A stretch of DNA of 64,000 nucleotides from Mariniflexile sp. TRM1-10 (GCF_003425985.1 NZ_CP022985.1:1091501-1155500); one strand, 5' to 3'; numbered from the stretch's first letter, positions 28,151-37,787 are shown. Notes: a model not told the origin generated them from the sequence alone. Numbers and translations: made by a program.

Positions 28151-29671
28151 ATGAAAACAATAAAAATCAAAACAATTATTCAAGCATTATTCCTTTCTAT
28201 TCCAATAATTTTTTTTGCATGTAGTTCGGACAATTCTCCTGAAAAGGAACCAGAGGAAGAAGTTATTGAATATACCCTTACGGCTAGTGTTACAACTTTG
28301 GAATTTCAAAGTGAAGAAAGTAGTCAAGACATCACCATTACCACCAATGTAGACACTTGGGTAATCAGTAGTTCTGGCACCAGTTGGATAACTTTAAGCG
28401 AAACCTCTGGTGCTGCGGGATCTACAGTTGTACAAGTTACAGCTTCAGAAAACACAAGCCTAGCGGGTCGGTCTTCTACAATCACAATAAACGCAAATAA
28501 AGTAACGCCTGTAAAAATCACCGTCACTCAGGCCGGTGTAACGTCGTCTAACGGTATTTATCCAGATTATAATACAAACCCCATTCCCGCAGATGCCACA
28601 GGCATGAGTAGTTCGGCAACAGAAATCGCTGCAAAAATTTCTTTAGGTTGGAATATAGGGAACACCTTAGAAGCCACAGGAGGAGAAACAGCTTGGGGAA
28701 ACCCGAAAGTTACTAAAGCATTAATTGATGCAGTTAAGGCAAATGGTTTTGATGCGATACGTATTCCTTGCTCTTGGGATCAAAATTTAACAGACAATAT
28801 TAATGCCAAGATAAAAACAGAATGGTTGGACAGAGTCAAAGAAGTGGTACAATATTGCGTTGATAACGACATGTATGTATTATTAAATATCCATTGGGAT
28901 GGTGGTTGGTTAGAAAACAATATTAATGAAGCTAGCAAAGAACAAGTCAATGCAAAACAAAAAGCATTTTGGGAGCAAATAGCGACACATTTAAGAGATT
29001 TTGATGAACATTTATTGTTTGCTAGTGCTAATGAGCCCGCTGTAGAAAATGCCAGTGAAATGGCGGTTTTAAATTCGTACCACCAAACGTTTATTGATGC
29101 TGTTAGAGCAACAGGTGGTAAAAATGCCTATAGAACATTAGTTGTTCAAGGACCGTCTACAGATATTGTAAAAACAAATACTTTAATGAATACCTTACCT
29201 ACAGATACAGCATCAAACCGATTAATGGCAGAAGTACATTATTATACTCCTTATCAATTTGCAGGACTTACAGAAGATGCCACTTGGGGTAAAATGTTTT
29301 ATTATTGGGGCACAGGTTTTCATTCTACAACCGATACGACCCGTAATGCCACTTGGGGTGAAGAAACCGAATTAGAAAATTACCTTAAACTGATGAAAAC
29401 CCAATTTGTAGATCAAGGCATTCCTGTAATACTTGGAGAGTTTGGTGCTATTAGACGCACTACACTAACAGGAGATGCTTTACAGCTGCATTTAGATTCT
29501 AGAGCCTATTATTTAAAAACAGTTGTAAAACAAGCTAAAGCAAATGGCCTTTTGCCTTTTTATTGGGATGAAGGAAGTATGGGAAATAATGGGTTTGGTA
29601 TTTTTAACCGTACTAACAATACGGTATTTGACCAAAAAGCGCTCGATGCTTTATTAGCTGGATTAAACTAA
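28151..29671 (+). CDS. GH5 endo-glucanase/xyloglucanase with BACON domain
   Basis: A 506-residue surface lipoprotein (Cys24). A BACON domain (about 45-130, with the tryptophan motifs VDTWVISSSG and TSWITLS) holds the enzyme off the membrane. The GH5 barrel (about 150-500) has GWNIGNTLEA, the acid/base in ASANEPAV (Glu295) and the nucleophile in VILGEFGA (Glu430). The GWNIGNTLE opening is typical of subfamily GH5_4, which contains endo-xyloglucanases. Its BACON-GH5 layout is that of the keystone enzyme of the Bacteroides ovatus xyloglucan locus. It would make the first cut at the cell surface. A terminator follows. Confidence 0.92.
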   Translation: MKTIKIKTIIQALFLSIPIIFFACSSDNSPEKEPEEEVIEYTLTASVTTLEFQSEESSQDITITTNVDTWVISSSGTSWITLSETSGAAGSTVVQVTASENTSLAGRSSTITINANKVTPVKITVTQAGVTSSNGIYPDYNTNPIPADATGMSSSATEIAAKISLGWNIGNTLEATGGETAWGNPKVTKALIDAVKANGFDAIRIPCSWDQNLTDNINAKIKTEWLDRVKEVVQYCVDNDMYVLLNIHWDGGWLENNINEASKEQVNAKQKAFWEQIATHLRDFDEHLLFASANEPAVENASEMAVLNSYHQTFIDAVRATGGKNAYRTLVVQGPSTDIVKTNTLMNTLPTDTASNRLMAEVHYYTPYQFAGLTEDATWGKMFYYWGTGFHSTTDTTRNATWGEETELENYLKLMKTQFVDQGIPVILGEFGAIRRTTLTGDALQLHLDSRAYYLKTVVKQAKANGLLPFYWDEGSMGNNGFGIFNRTNNTVFDQKALDALLAGLN

Positions 29672-29714
29672 AGCATATATTGTTAATAGTCATTTTATAA
29701 TTTAGGTTAGTTAG

Positions 29715-29750
29715 AAAGATTCTTGTTTTAAAGTTTAAACAAGAATCTTT
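29715..29750. terminator. Terminator-like hairpin after GH5 gene
   Basis: AAAGATTCTTGTTT pairs perfectly (14 bp) with AAACAAGAATCTTT across an 8-nt loop. The arms carry only three terminal T's, so termination may be modest. It ends the SusCD-GH5 operon, and a type A element begins 5 bp later. Confidence 0.7.
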
Positions 29751-29755
29751 CATAT

Positions 29756-29973
29756 GAACTCGTTTAAACTTTTTTGATTGAAGCGAAAATGTAACCCTGC
29801 GCCAGCTGGCTCGTTCACTAAAATAACCCACTGGGTTATTTTTTAACGCTCCGCCCAGTGCTCGGTTGATGACTTTTTTGAGTTGCATAGCAGAGCTACG
29901 GAAGAAGAAAAAGACAAAAGGCGAGTGCAAAAGGGCGATTTTTTAGCCAATTATAAAAAGTTTAAACGAGTTC
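29756..29973. repeat. Type A MITE-like element, copy 2 (inverted)
   Basis: A 218-bp element with the same ends and length as 1799..2016 but in the opposite orientation, flanked by TAT on both sides. It contains GCATAGCAGAGCTA, shared with the type B element, and TTGATTGAAGCGAAAA, shared with the type B mini-element. It lies in the 538-bp gap between GH5 and GH29, which otherwise holds a terminator, low-complexity repeats and a G/C hairpin. Confidence 0.85.
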
Positions 29974-30055
29974 TATATATAAAAAACGAAACATCCATGG
30001 TTAATTTTTAACCACCCAAGGGAATGATTATATAAGATGTTCCATGTGACCGAAA

Positions 30056-30195
30056 AGTTATGAGTTATGAATTATGGGTCAAGAGTCTAACCAAGGGTTA
30101 AGGATTAACAATTAACAGATTAAACAGAATTAAGAATTAAAATAACAGACAGAACCCTTAAAACCAGTATGAGTCCCCCTTTGGGGGCTAAGGGG
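30056..30195. repeat. Low-complexity AT repeats and C5/G5 hairpin
   Basis: Degenerate short repeats such as TTATGAGTTATGAATTATG and AAGGATTAACAATTAACAGATTAA are followed by AGTCCCCCTTTGGGGGCT (30172-30189), a compact hairpin 21 bp before the GH29 start. Similar debris is common between flavobacterial genes. The hairpin in the leader could affect translation or block read-through, but nothing here shows that. Confidence 0.5.
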
Positions 30196-30209
30196 CTAAA
30201 TATAAACAC

Positions 30210-31721
30210 ATGAAAAACATCATAAGTATTTGTTTCATAGCACTTATTAGCCTGTTAAGTTGTTCTCAAAAAAAGAAAGAACCTTTACAAGTTAAAAAAG
30301 AGATTATATATGAAGAAAACTGGGAGTCTTTATCAAAATATGATGAAGCTGCCGAGTGGTTTAAAGATGCTAAGTTCGGAATTTATGCACATTGGGGCGT
30401 TATGTCTGTGCCAGCTTATGCCAACGATTGGTATGCTAGAAATATGCATATAGAAGGTAGCGACGAATATAAACACCATGTAGCAATATACGGTGAACCA
30501 TCAAAGTTTGGTTATCATGATTTTGTACCTATGTTTAAAGCTGAAAAATTTGATGCTCATGCGTGGGCAGCGCTTTTTGAAAAATCTGGAGCAAAATTTG
30601 CAGGTATTGTTGCCCAGCATCACGATGGTTGGTCTAATTGGGCAAGTAAAATAAATCCTTGGAATGCACTAGACATGGGACCGAAACGTGATGTTTACGG
30701 TGAGTTAAGTGAGGCTATTCATAAAAAAAACATGAAACTAGTGGCTTCATTCCATATGGCTAGAAATCTCCAAATCTTTAAAGAACAACCGGAAAAATGG
30801 TTGAACGATACGTCTTATTTTCCATACAATCCTAAAATGCCAACGTCGTCTGAAGATCCGCTTTTAGCTAAAATGTATGGCAATATTCCAAAAGAAAAGT
30901 TTTATAACGATTGGATTGGTCAACTTAAAGAGGTCATTGATAATTACAGTCCCGATCTAATTTATTTTGATAGTCAAACCCAAAAAATACCAGAATCTTA
31001 TAGAAAAGCATTTACAGCTTATTATTTTAATGATGCCGTTGCAAAAAATAAACAAGTAGTTTTTACACATAAAGAAGGTGAATTTCCAAAATCGGTGAGT
31101 CTTGAAGATTTTGAAAAAGGACGCATGAATAAAATCACCAAAGATTATTGGCTTACAGACGAAACAGTTTCTGTTGGAAGTTGGAGTTACACTGATAATT
31201 TAGGCTTGAAAACCCCTAGTGAAATTATCCATGTTTTAGCAGATGTAGTCAGTAAAAACGGCGCTTTAATGCTAAATGTATCGCCTATGGCAAATGGCAT
31301 TATTCCCCAAAACCAGCAAGATATTTTATTAGAAATCGGTGCATGGTTAAAAATAAACGGTGAGGCTATTTATGGTTCCAGACCTTGGTTTGTTTTTGGC
31401 GAAGGCCCCACAAAACAGGAAAAATCCGGGATGTTTTTAGATAAAATCACCTATACCCCACAAGATGTACGTTATACCAAAAATGGGAACACTATTTACG
31501 CAATTATTTTAGGCTGGCCGGGCAATAACGCTCCCATAACATTAACCGCTTTTACTAAAAGTGTTTTAGAGGAAAACATTCCTAAAGCACAGCAAATTTC
31601 TATTTTAGGCTTTAACGGAGTGGTTCCTTTTACCCAAAACAGTGAAGGTTTACATTTTAAAACACCCAATGAAAAAATAAACGATCATGCGTTTGTAATT
31701 AAAATCGAGACTAATAATTAA
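30210..31721 (+). CDS. GH29 alpha-L-fucosidase
   Basis: A 503-residue lipoprotein (LLSC, Cys18). The GH29 barrel includes FGIYAHWGVMSVPAY, VAQHHDGWSNW and the nucleophile in DLIYFDSQ (Asp254). KNGALMLNVSPMANG near residue 350 and a C-terminal beta domain also fit. It should release alpha-L-fucose, which fits a fucosylated xyloglucan or a pectin side chain. It is separated from the xyloglucan-type operon by a terminator and a MITE-like element and is followed by a transposase, so it may be a later addition with its own expression. A FucP-type transporter gene lies at 48175. Confidence 0.9.
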   Translation: MKNIISICFIALISLLSCSQKKKEPLQVKKEIIYEENWESLSKYDEAAEWFKDAKFGIYAHWGVMSVPAYANDWYARNMHIEGSDEYKHHVAIYGEPSKFGYHDFVPMFKAEKFDAHAWAALFEKSGAKFAGIVAQHHDGWSNWASKINPWNALDMGPKRDVYGELSEAIHKKNMKLVASFHMARNLQIFKEQPEKWLNDTSYFPYNPKMPTSSEDPLLAKMYGNIPKEKFYNDWIGQLKEVIDNYSPDLIYFDSQTQKIPESYRKAFTAYYFNDAVAKNKQVVFTHKEGEFPKSVSLEDFEKGRMNKITKDYWLTDETVSVGSWSYTDNLGLKTPSEIIHVLADVVSKNGALMLNVSPMANGIIPQNQQDILLEIGAWLKINGEAIYGSRPWFVFGEGPTKQEKSGMFLDKITYTPQDVRYTKNGNTIYAIILGWPGNNAPITLTAFTKSVLEENIPKAQQISILGFNGVVPFTQNSEGLHFKTPNEKINDHAFVIKIETNN

Positions 31722-31914
31722 CGTGAGTGCGATGTAATGCAATCTGATATCCAGGCGCTTAAATAATTAAATCAAACAATCAAAAAAAACGATATCATTA
31801 CAAAACCTTAGTTCAGGTTGATAAACATACCCTGTAACTTTTAACTGTTTAGGCATATTCATAATAATATAAACTATTGTTTTTCAATAAAATAGGTATT
31901 ATATTAGAAGGAAC

Positions 31915-31955
31915 AAACCCCGAAATTGCTCCAAACGGGCCAAAAACGGGGTTTT
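31915..31955 (+). terminator. Terminator-like hairpin ahead of transposase
   Basis: AAACCCCG (31915-31922) pairs with CGGGGTTT (31947-31954) across 24 nt, followed by a T-rich run, just before the transposase start. Such a structure could shield the transposase gene from incoming transcription, or it could be part of the element's end. The role is inferred. Confidence 0.45.
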
Positions 31956-31968
31956 CTTTTAAAGTGTG

Positions 31969-33333
31969 ATGCCAAAAATAATACGTTTAAGCGAATTTCA
32001 ATACGAAATTCCAATTTTCGCCATCAATAAAGATTTTGATGGATTTTATGCCCAATTTCTAAAAACCGATTTGGGCAAAATTTACCTTTCCACGCCTTTT
32101 TCCGAGCTTGGTCAATCTTTCAAATTGAAAGATTCTAAAAAAGGAACCCATTGCTATTTTAGTCCCAAAGGGAAAATTGCCCTGATGATGCTCAAAAACT
32201 ATTATGGATGCTCGGACAAGAAACTGATCGAGCTTTTGAATGGAAATATTTTCATGCAGTTTTTTTGCGATATTCTAATTCCCATCGATAAACCGCTGAC
32301 CAACTTTAAGATCGTGAGCCAAATCAGGATGGAGCTTTCCAAGGGTTTAAATATTAGAAGATCCCAAGAAGTACTTGCCAAGAACTGGATTCCTTATATG
32401 AAGGACCTGGACAAAATGTTTACCGATGCGACCTGTTACGAGAGCGAAGTGCGTTTTCCAACCAATCAGAAATTGCTTTGGGAATGCGTTCAGTGGAACT
32501 ACAGACAAATGGAATCCTTATGCCGCACTTTGAAAATCAAATTGCCCAGGACCAAATATCTGGATTGGTGCAGACGCTATAACGAGTATTCGAAAAAACG
32601 AAAGAAACAATCCAAATACCGCACAAAAGTAACCCGAGGGTTACTGAAATTACTGTACAAACTTAACGGTGCACTGGGTCAGATAGAAAATCAATATCCA
32701 TTTGAATCCACCGCTAAATACAAGCGACAACGATCCATTATTGCCAAAGTTTACCGGCAACAGGCACAAATATTTAAAACAGGAAAAAGTGTTCCCGATA
32801 GAATCGTAAGCATCAGCAAAAGTTACATTCGTCCAATTGTGCGGGGCAAAGAAACCAAACAGGTAGAATTTGGAGCAAAAGTGAACAAAGTTCAAATAGA
32901 CGGAATCAATTTTATTGAGCATATCCAGTACCGTGCCTTCAATGAAGGGACCCGTTTGCAGAGCAGTGTATCTTGCGCCCAAAACCTGACCAAGACTAAA
33001 ATAAAAATACTGGGGGCAGATGCTATTTATGCTACCAATAAAAACCGAACATTTACCTCAAGTCGCAAAATCCAGACCGATTTTATCAGAAAAGGAAAGG
33101 CTGGTAAAAACGAAGAACAGCGTAAAATTTTGGCCAGAGAAATCAAAAAAGAACGTTCCACACGTCTTGAAGGAAGCTTTGGTAAAGAAAAAGAACATTA
33201 CAACCTGAAAAAGATCAAGGCCAAAACCCAAAAGAGCGAGATTCTCTGGATTTTCTTCGGAATCCATACAGCCAATGCTCTTGAAATTGGAAGAAGAATT
33301 TACAGCTCTCGATTTAAAAACTTAGCTGCTTAA
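31969..33333 (+). CDS. DDE transposase of an insertion sequence
   Basis: A 454-residue transposase from the ATG at 31969 (an in-frame GTG lies one codon earlier). The N-terminal half (FYAQFLKTDLGKIYLSTPF, LMMLKNYYGCSDKKLIELLNG) resembles the N-terminal domain of IS1182/IS5-type enzymes. Candidate catalytic residues are Asp in VQIDGINF, Asp in ILGADAIYAT, and Glu in RLEGSFGKEKEHYNLKK. The frame is intact and therefore possibly active. I could not define terminal inverted repeats or a target duplication, so no element boundaries are given and no family is assigned. The 244 bp before and 287 bp after it hold no other gene. Confidence 0.8.
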   Translation: MPKIIRLSEFQYEIPIFAINKDFDGFYAQFLKTDLGKIYLSTPFSELGQSFKLKDSKKGTHCYFSPKGKIALMMLKNYYGCSDKKLIELLNGNIFMQFFCDILIPIDKPLTNFKIVSQIRMELSKGLNIRRSQEVLAKNWIPYMKDLDKMFTDATCYESEVRFPTNQKLLWECVQWNYRQMESLCRTLKIKLPRTKYLDWCRRYNEYSKKRKKQSKYRTKVTRGLLKLLYKLNGALGQIENQYPFESTAKYKRQRSIIAKVYRQQAQIFKTGKSVPDRIVSISKSYIRPIVRGKETKQVEFGAKVNKVQIDGINFIEHIQYRAFNEGTRLQSSVSCAQNLTKTKIKILGADAIYATNKNRTFTSSRKIQTDFIRKGKAGKNEEQRKILAREIKKERSTRLEGSFGKEKEHYNLKKIKAKTQKSEILWIFFGIHTANALEIGRRIYSSRFKNLAA

Positions 33334-33430
33334 AAAAACGAAAGCTAACTTCGATGGGATACTTGTGTCCTGTTGGAAACAAAAACGCATTCTTTTCTAT
33401 AAAATTATCCTTAAAAAACTCCAAATAACA

Positions 33431-33469
33431 AAAATGACCGATTTTGAAAATCAAAATCGGTCATTTTTT
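33431..33469. terminator. Bidirectional intrinsic terminator
   Basis: A perfect 17-bp stem (AAAATGACCGATTTTGA and its complement) with a 3-nt loop has a T-run on both strands. It lies between the convergent transposase gene (plus) and pectin operon (minus) and can stop both. Confidence 0.9.
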
Positions 33470-33540
33470 ATGTTAGTTTTACTCAAAAGTACTCTTACTT
33501 CTGAATGTGCCTGTTTAACCGTGTAATCGTTAAATCGTGT

Positions 33541-33610
33541 ATCACAAACTTCATCGGTACATCAAACTCAGAATTTTGAACTCAGAACTTTGAACTTTGA
33601 ACTTTGACAA
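33541..33610. repeat. Degenerate GAACTTT short repeats
   Basis: Several tandem units close to GAACTTT or GAACTCA (TTTGAACTCAGAACTTTGAA and onward) occupy the end of the convergent gap. There is no spacer structure and no coding sense. This looks like slippage-prone intergenic debris. Confidence 0.5.
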
Positions 33611-33621
33611 TCGAACTCTCG

Positions 33622-34971
33622 TTAATGCACCGCACTTGGCACGCCTTGCTTATCGCCAATAACAACCTCGTTAAAAACAACATTTTTGGTATTTGTTAAG
33701 GTTAATCCGTTTTTCGCGGATTTTACAGTAATGGTATCCAAACTGACGTTTTCAACCTTAAATTCCGGATAGCCTTCAATAACAATAGCCGTATTTGAAA
33801 CGCTTCCGAAACTGATATTTGACAGTGAAATATCAGATATTTTTGAAGGGTGCAAACCACTACCCTCCCCGTGATAATTGGAGGTCATGTAAATGGCATC
33901 TTCTACATCGCCAAATTGAATATTATCCACATAAATATCTTTAATATAACCCCCTCTATCAGAATTGGTTTTTATATAAATACCTCGTTTTAAATACCCA
34001 CTTGCTTCGCTATTATAAGCAAATACGTTCTTTACGCCCGCAGACATTTCGCTGCCAATAACCAAAGCGTGGAGTCCTTTAAACTTACAGTTTCTTATTA
34101 TAATATTCTCCGAAGGCATGTTAGAGTTTCTACCATCGTCATCACGTCCTGCTTTTATGGCTATGTTATCGTCGGCATTATTAAAATCTATATGTTCAAT
34201 CAACACATCGCTTGACTGTTCAATATCCAACCCATCATTATTTTTATTATGGGCATCATATTTTAAACCTCGTAACGTAATACTTTTACTTTTCAAAAGA
34301 TGGACACACCAAAATGGGGAATCTTCAATTTTTACGTCTTCAATAAGAATGTTTTTAGAATTTACAAATTGAATTAATTGTGGCCTCAAATAGAACCCTT
34401 CACCAAAAACGCGTTCTTCAACTGGTGTTTGGTTATGGTTCATGGCTCTACTTAAAAGTTTTCCTTTTTCTTCTAAAGGTTTCCACGTAGCCCATAACCC
34501 ATTGCCTTCACCATCAATAACACCTTTGCCCGTAATCGCTACATTTTCAACGTTTAAACCATAAATCATGGGACTATAATTATATAACGTTGTGCCTTCC
34601 CAACTGGTTAAAACAAGCGGATAATCTTTAGGGTTGGAACCAAATACTATTTTAGCACCTTCCTCTAAATGCAAGTTTACGCCACTAACAAAATGAATGG
34701 GTCCATTTAATTTATACTCGCCTTTTGGGACAACAATAGTACCTCCTTTATGTTTTAAACAGACTTTCATGGCTTTATCGAAAGCTTGTTTGCAGTTTTT
34801 AATACCGTCACCTTTTGCTCCTAGTTTAGTAACATGAATCGTGTAATCTGGAATCGTTGGTAAGCTTATTCTGTTTTCAATAGTTTTGATAACAGTATCT
34901 TTGTTGAACACGCTTTGCGATTGCACACTTTGCAGACAACACACCAATACTATTACATATAGGTTTTTCAT
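33622..34971 (-). CDS. GH28 polygalacturonase-family enzyme
   Basis: A 449-residue secreted right-handed beta-helix enzyme with a signal peptide ending near QSVQSQ. All GH28 active-site motifs are present: NNDGLD (Asp246), ADDNIAIK (Asp267/Asp268), the HALVIGS segment (His301) and RGIYIKT (Arg329, Lys334). It should hydrolyse galacturonan or rhamnogalacturonan backbones. It is the last gene of the pectin operon and overlaps the CE12 stop by 4 bp (ATGA), implying translational coupling. A bidirectional terminator follows. Confidence 0.93.
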   Translation of the reverse strand: MKNLYVIVLVCCLQSVQSQSVFNKDTVIKTIENRISLPTIPDYTIHVTKLGAKGDGIKNCKQAFDKAMKVCLKHKGGTIVVPKGEYKLNGPIHFVSGVNLHLEEGAKIVFGSNPKDYPLVLTSWEGTTLYNYSPMIYGLNVENVAITGKGVIDGEGNGLWATWKPLEEKGKLLSRAMNHNQTPVEERVFGEGFYLRPQLIQFVNSKNILIEDVKIEDSPFWCVHLLKSKSITLRGLKYDAHNKNNDGLDIEQSSDVLIEHIDFNNADDNIAIKAGRDDDGRNSNMPSENIIIRNCKFKGLHALVIGSEMSAGVKNVFAYNSEASGYLKRGIYIKTNSDRGGYIKDIYVDNIQFGDVEDAIYMTSNYHGEGSGLHPSKISDISLSNISFGSVSNTAIVIEGYPEFKVENVSLDTITVKSAKNGLTLTNTKNVVFNEVVIGDKQGVPSAVH

Positions 34972-35735
34972 TTTTTTATGTATTCGGCTAAAGTTGACAC
35001 TTTATTTTTTAATTCGGCTACAGCCAATTTAGCAATTTCATTAGCGCCTAATTTTGACAAATGCGTATCATCATGTTTTCCATCTTTATAAAATGGTTCT
35101 TCCCCAGGTTCGAAATGAAGGTGAAGTTTTTTAGAACCTTCAACACCATACGATTCTTCCAAATGCTCGGTAAAATATTGTAGGTCTATAAAAGGCACTT
35201 CATATTCCAAGGCTACCAAACGAGCCTCTAAAGGGTATTCGCCATGGGTATCTATTAATGTGCCGTGTTCGTTAAAATTTCGTCTAACAATGGATGAAAA
35301 CAAAACAGGCGTGGCGCCTTTGGCTCTAGTTTCTTCAACATACTTTATCAAATTATGTCGATAGGTCACATGTGGGTTGGTATAGCGATCGGGTGACTTA
35401 ATTTTTTGGTCGTTATGTCCAAATTGAATAAAAACAAAATCACCTTTCTTTAATGTTTTAAGTATGGAATCCCAACGCCCTTCACCAATAAAGCTCCTAC
35501 TGCTTCTGCCGTTTACCGCTCTATTATCAATAACCGCATTCTCATTAAAATACTGTTGAAGCACTTGCCCCCAACCATGCTCTGGATTGGTTTCTGGTTT
35601 CGATTTGTTTGCCATTGTTGAATCGCCTATTAAATAAATAGTTGTTTTTTGTGCCATACAAGACGTTGCTAAAAACAATAAAACCACTAAGTTAAACATC
35701 ATTAAATTTTTCTTCTTCGTTTTTAATTTCATCAT
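34968..35735 (-). CDS. CE12 rhamnogalacturonan acetylesterase (SGNH hydrolase)
   Basis: About 255 residues from the Met at 35735; an earlier in-frame Met at 35750 would overlap the upstream gene by 19 bp. The probable lipoprotein or signal segment is LLFLATSC. SGNH blocks are IYLIGDST (catalytic Ser), the NGRSSRSF Gly block, QFGHND (Asn), and DDTHLSKLGA (catalytic Asp/His). It removes acetyl groups from rhamnogalacturonan or pectin so that lyases and GH28 can act. It overlaps both neighbours in the operon. Confidence 0.9.
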   Translation of the reverse strand: MMKLKTKKKNLMMFNLVVLLFLATSCMAQKTTIYLIGDSTMANKSKPETNPEHGWGQVLQQYFNENAVIDNRAVNGRSSRSFIGEGRWDSILKTLKKGDFVFIQFGHNDQKIKSPDRYTNPHVTYRHNLIKYVEETRAKGATPVLFSSIVRRNFNEHGTLIDTHGEYPLEARLVALEYEVPFIDLQYFTEHLEESYGVEGSKKLHLHFEPGEEPFYKDGKHDDTHLSKLGANEIAKLAVAELKNKVSTLAEYIKK

Positions 35736-37756
35736 AAGTTTTGATACCATTTTGAGTTAGAATTATTTGTGTTTGATTTTAAAATATTTTCTTTTGTATA
35801 TTTCTTTGCTTCAGATTTTTTAAGTTGATGCGACCAATTTACTCTTTTTTCTGGTTGAAAACCTTCACCAGTACAATTGTATTCGGCATACAACGTTAAA
35901 CGTTCCGCTTCCTTTTTTGACCAATTGTTCCAACCTTCGGGTCTTATGTGATTACCCATGTTGCAATTGATAAATACGGTTTTGGCATATAAACGCCAAG
36001 GTCGTCCTAAATATACTTCAGATACATTTGCATCGGCAGTAAGATTACAATTTTTAAACACATAGCCAAATTTTTCTCCTTTTGGGGTTGATGCTGCCGT
36101 TATATAGGAATTGGATTTGCTATGTATGGTACAAGAATCGAAAAGTACGGTAGCTTCTCCAAAAATAAAATCGACCGTGCCTTCTATATAACAATCTTTA
36201 AAATAGTGTTTAAATCCTTCACCTGCAGTATAAAGTGTATCTTGAAATCCTAAAAGGGTACAATTTTCAAAATAACATCTATTCGCATTAACAGATAATG
36301 CCACAGCTTGACCAACTGGACCGGAAGTATTTTTAATAGTTAAGTTTTTAGCTATAAAATCGTCGCCTTCAACCAAAACAGTTGAAGTATGGAATGTGCT
36401 ATTTCGTCCTAAATTGATTTTACCAAAATAATCATCAAATGTAATGATGGTATTTTCTTTACTTTCTCCAATTAACGACACATAGGTATTCCATGAATAC
36501 ACATGCACTTTTTCGTTATAAACACCATTTTTTATATTGATAATCACCCGTTGATAAGGAAATGATTTAGCAGCATACATAGCTTCTTGTATGGTTGTGA
36601 AATCGCCACTACCATCTTTCGCAACTACCATATTGTATTCGTTCTTTGGCGTATTGCTTTTTTTAACTGAAGTATCATATTTTGCTTTCCACTTTGGGTA
36701 TTTTTTTAAAACTTTACTTGGATTTTCAGTATACCATGAATACCCATTTCGTCGTTCGGGACCTATTTCGTCTATAGTTGCTTTTTTAACACCATCACGA
36801 TCGCAGAAAAAAGGGGTGTTGTCGTCCAATTCCATAAAACGTGCCCATAACGGTTCGGCATTTGCATCTTCTACAATTATTTTATTTCTACTTTTACTTT
36901 GCGCATCGAGTACCCATTCTTGTTTTATGCCCAATATTTTAACTTTTTCGAACCAAGTAACCGCACTATTTACAGCTGTTTTAATAGCTTCGGAAGGATT
37001 ATCTATATCCATTAACAACAATACGATACCAGCTGATTCACTTCCACTTAAAGAAGGCAGCTCGTAAGCCCTCGCCTTGGCAGGTTCTAAAGTAGCTGCA
37101 TCGTGTTGGGCACACCAAGCAGTTAAAACACCGTTTTGTTTATACTGTGTTTTTAGAATACAATCAATACCCTTGTTAAAAGCAGTCTCAATCTTTTTTA
37201 AAGTTTCATTTGAAGGGGTTATAGCGTATTTACCTGTATTTTCCTTTAAATTTTTTAACAAGTTTAAAATATTAACCATGGAATTGTCATTATAGGTAAT
37301 ATGCGTATAATAACCTTTTCTTAAAGGGTAATATTGCGGCCATCCGCCATTTGGGTATTGTGCTTTTAAAATATAATCCAAACCGGAAAGAAATGCTGTT
37401 TTATATGTTTCATCTGCTGTTGCTTTGTACATTTTAGACAGAAAAAGCATCTCTTGGGTTGTAGCGTTATTGTCGGTAGTAACATCTTCCGTGCTACTTT
37501 TTAGTTTTTCTAATTGTAGTTTTTCTTGTTTACTTAATGGTTTTTGCATTTGAATATTCTTGGGCCAACCACCAATATTTCGCTGATAAAGCAATACGTT
37601 TTCTGCAATATTTTTTGCTTCTTGGGACGCAAACCAATCGGCTTCATCATTTTGTATGATGCGCCGCCAAGACATGTCATGTACTTGGGCTTCGAGAAGC
37701 ATATTGGAAGTTATAAAAATTGTAAGTATAACTATAAAATGTTTTGAAAGTTTCAT
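35732..37756 (-). CDS. PL10 pectate lyase fused to CE8 pectin methylesterase
   Basis: A 674-residue secreted two-domain enzyme. An N-terminal PL10 alpha-barrel (about 28-350) has RNIGGWPKN, AQYPNGGWPQYYPL and TYNDNSMVNIL. A C-terminal CE8 beta-helix (about 378-640) has GQAVALS (from Gly482), GFQDTLY (Asp506), VDFIFG (Asp529) and LGRPWR (Arg585), all the canonical methylesterase residues. One protein therefore demethylates homogalacturonan and cleaves the product. PL10-CE8 fusions are known in Bacteroidota pectin loci. It is followed by CE12 and GH28 with overlaps. Confidence 0.94.
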   Translation of the reverse strand: MKLSKHFIVILTIFITSNMLLEAQVHDMSWRRIIQNDEADWFASQEAKNIAENVLLYQRNIGGWPKNIQMQKPLSKQEKLQLEKLKSSTEDVTTDNNATTQEMLFLSKMYKATADETYKTAFLSGLDYILKAQYPNGGWPQYYPLRKGYYTHITYNDNSMVNILNLLKNLKENTGKYAITPSNETLKKIETAFNKGIDCILKTQYKQNGVLTAWCAQHDAATLEPAKARAYELPSLSGSESAGIVLLLMDIDNPSEAIKTAVNSAVTWFEKVKILGIKQEWVLDAQSKSRNKIIVEDANAEPLWARFMELDDNTPFFCDRDGVKKATIDEIGPERRNGYSWYTENPSKVLKKYPKWKAKYDTSVKKSNTPKNEYNMVVAKDGSGDFTTIQEAMYAAKSFPYQRVIINIKNGVYNEKVHVYSWNTYVSLIGESKENTIITFDDYFGKINLGRNSTFHTSTVLVEGDDFIAKNLTIKNTSGPVGQAVALSVNANRCYFENCTLLGFQDTLYTAGEGFKHYFKDCYIEGTVDFIFGEATVLFDSCTIHSKSNSYITAASTPKGEKFGYVFKNCNLTADANVSEVYLGRPWRLYAKTVFINCNMGNHIRPEGWNNWSKKEAERLTLYAEYNCTGEGFQPEKRVNWSHQLKKSEAKKYTKENILKSNTNNSNSKWYQNL

Positions 37757-37787
37757 CTGTTTTTTAATGATTTTAGATGTTTAAATT

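Noticed and set aside
31722..33430. Transposon terminal repeats around the transposase
   Set aside because: I compared the flanks on both sides and saw only weak similarity (such as ATACCCTG against a GGGATAC-type stretch), not enough to set ends.
33541..33610. Possible CRISPR-like short repeats
   Set aside because: Units are about 7 bp, tandem without unique spacers, and no cas genes are present.
36591..37067. 158-codon plus-strand ORF inside the PL10-CE8 gene
   Set aside because: It is antisense to a gene with all catalytic motifs, has no family pattern and no expression signal.
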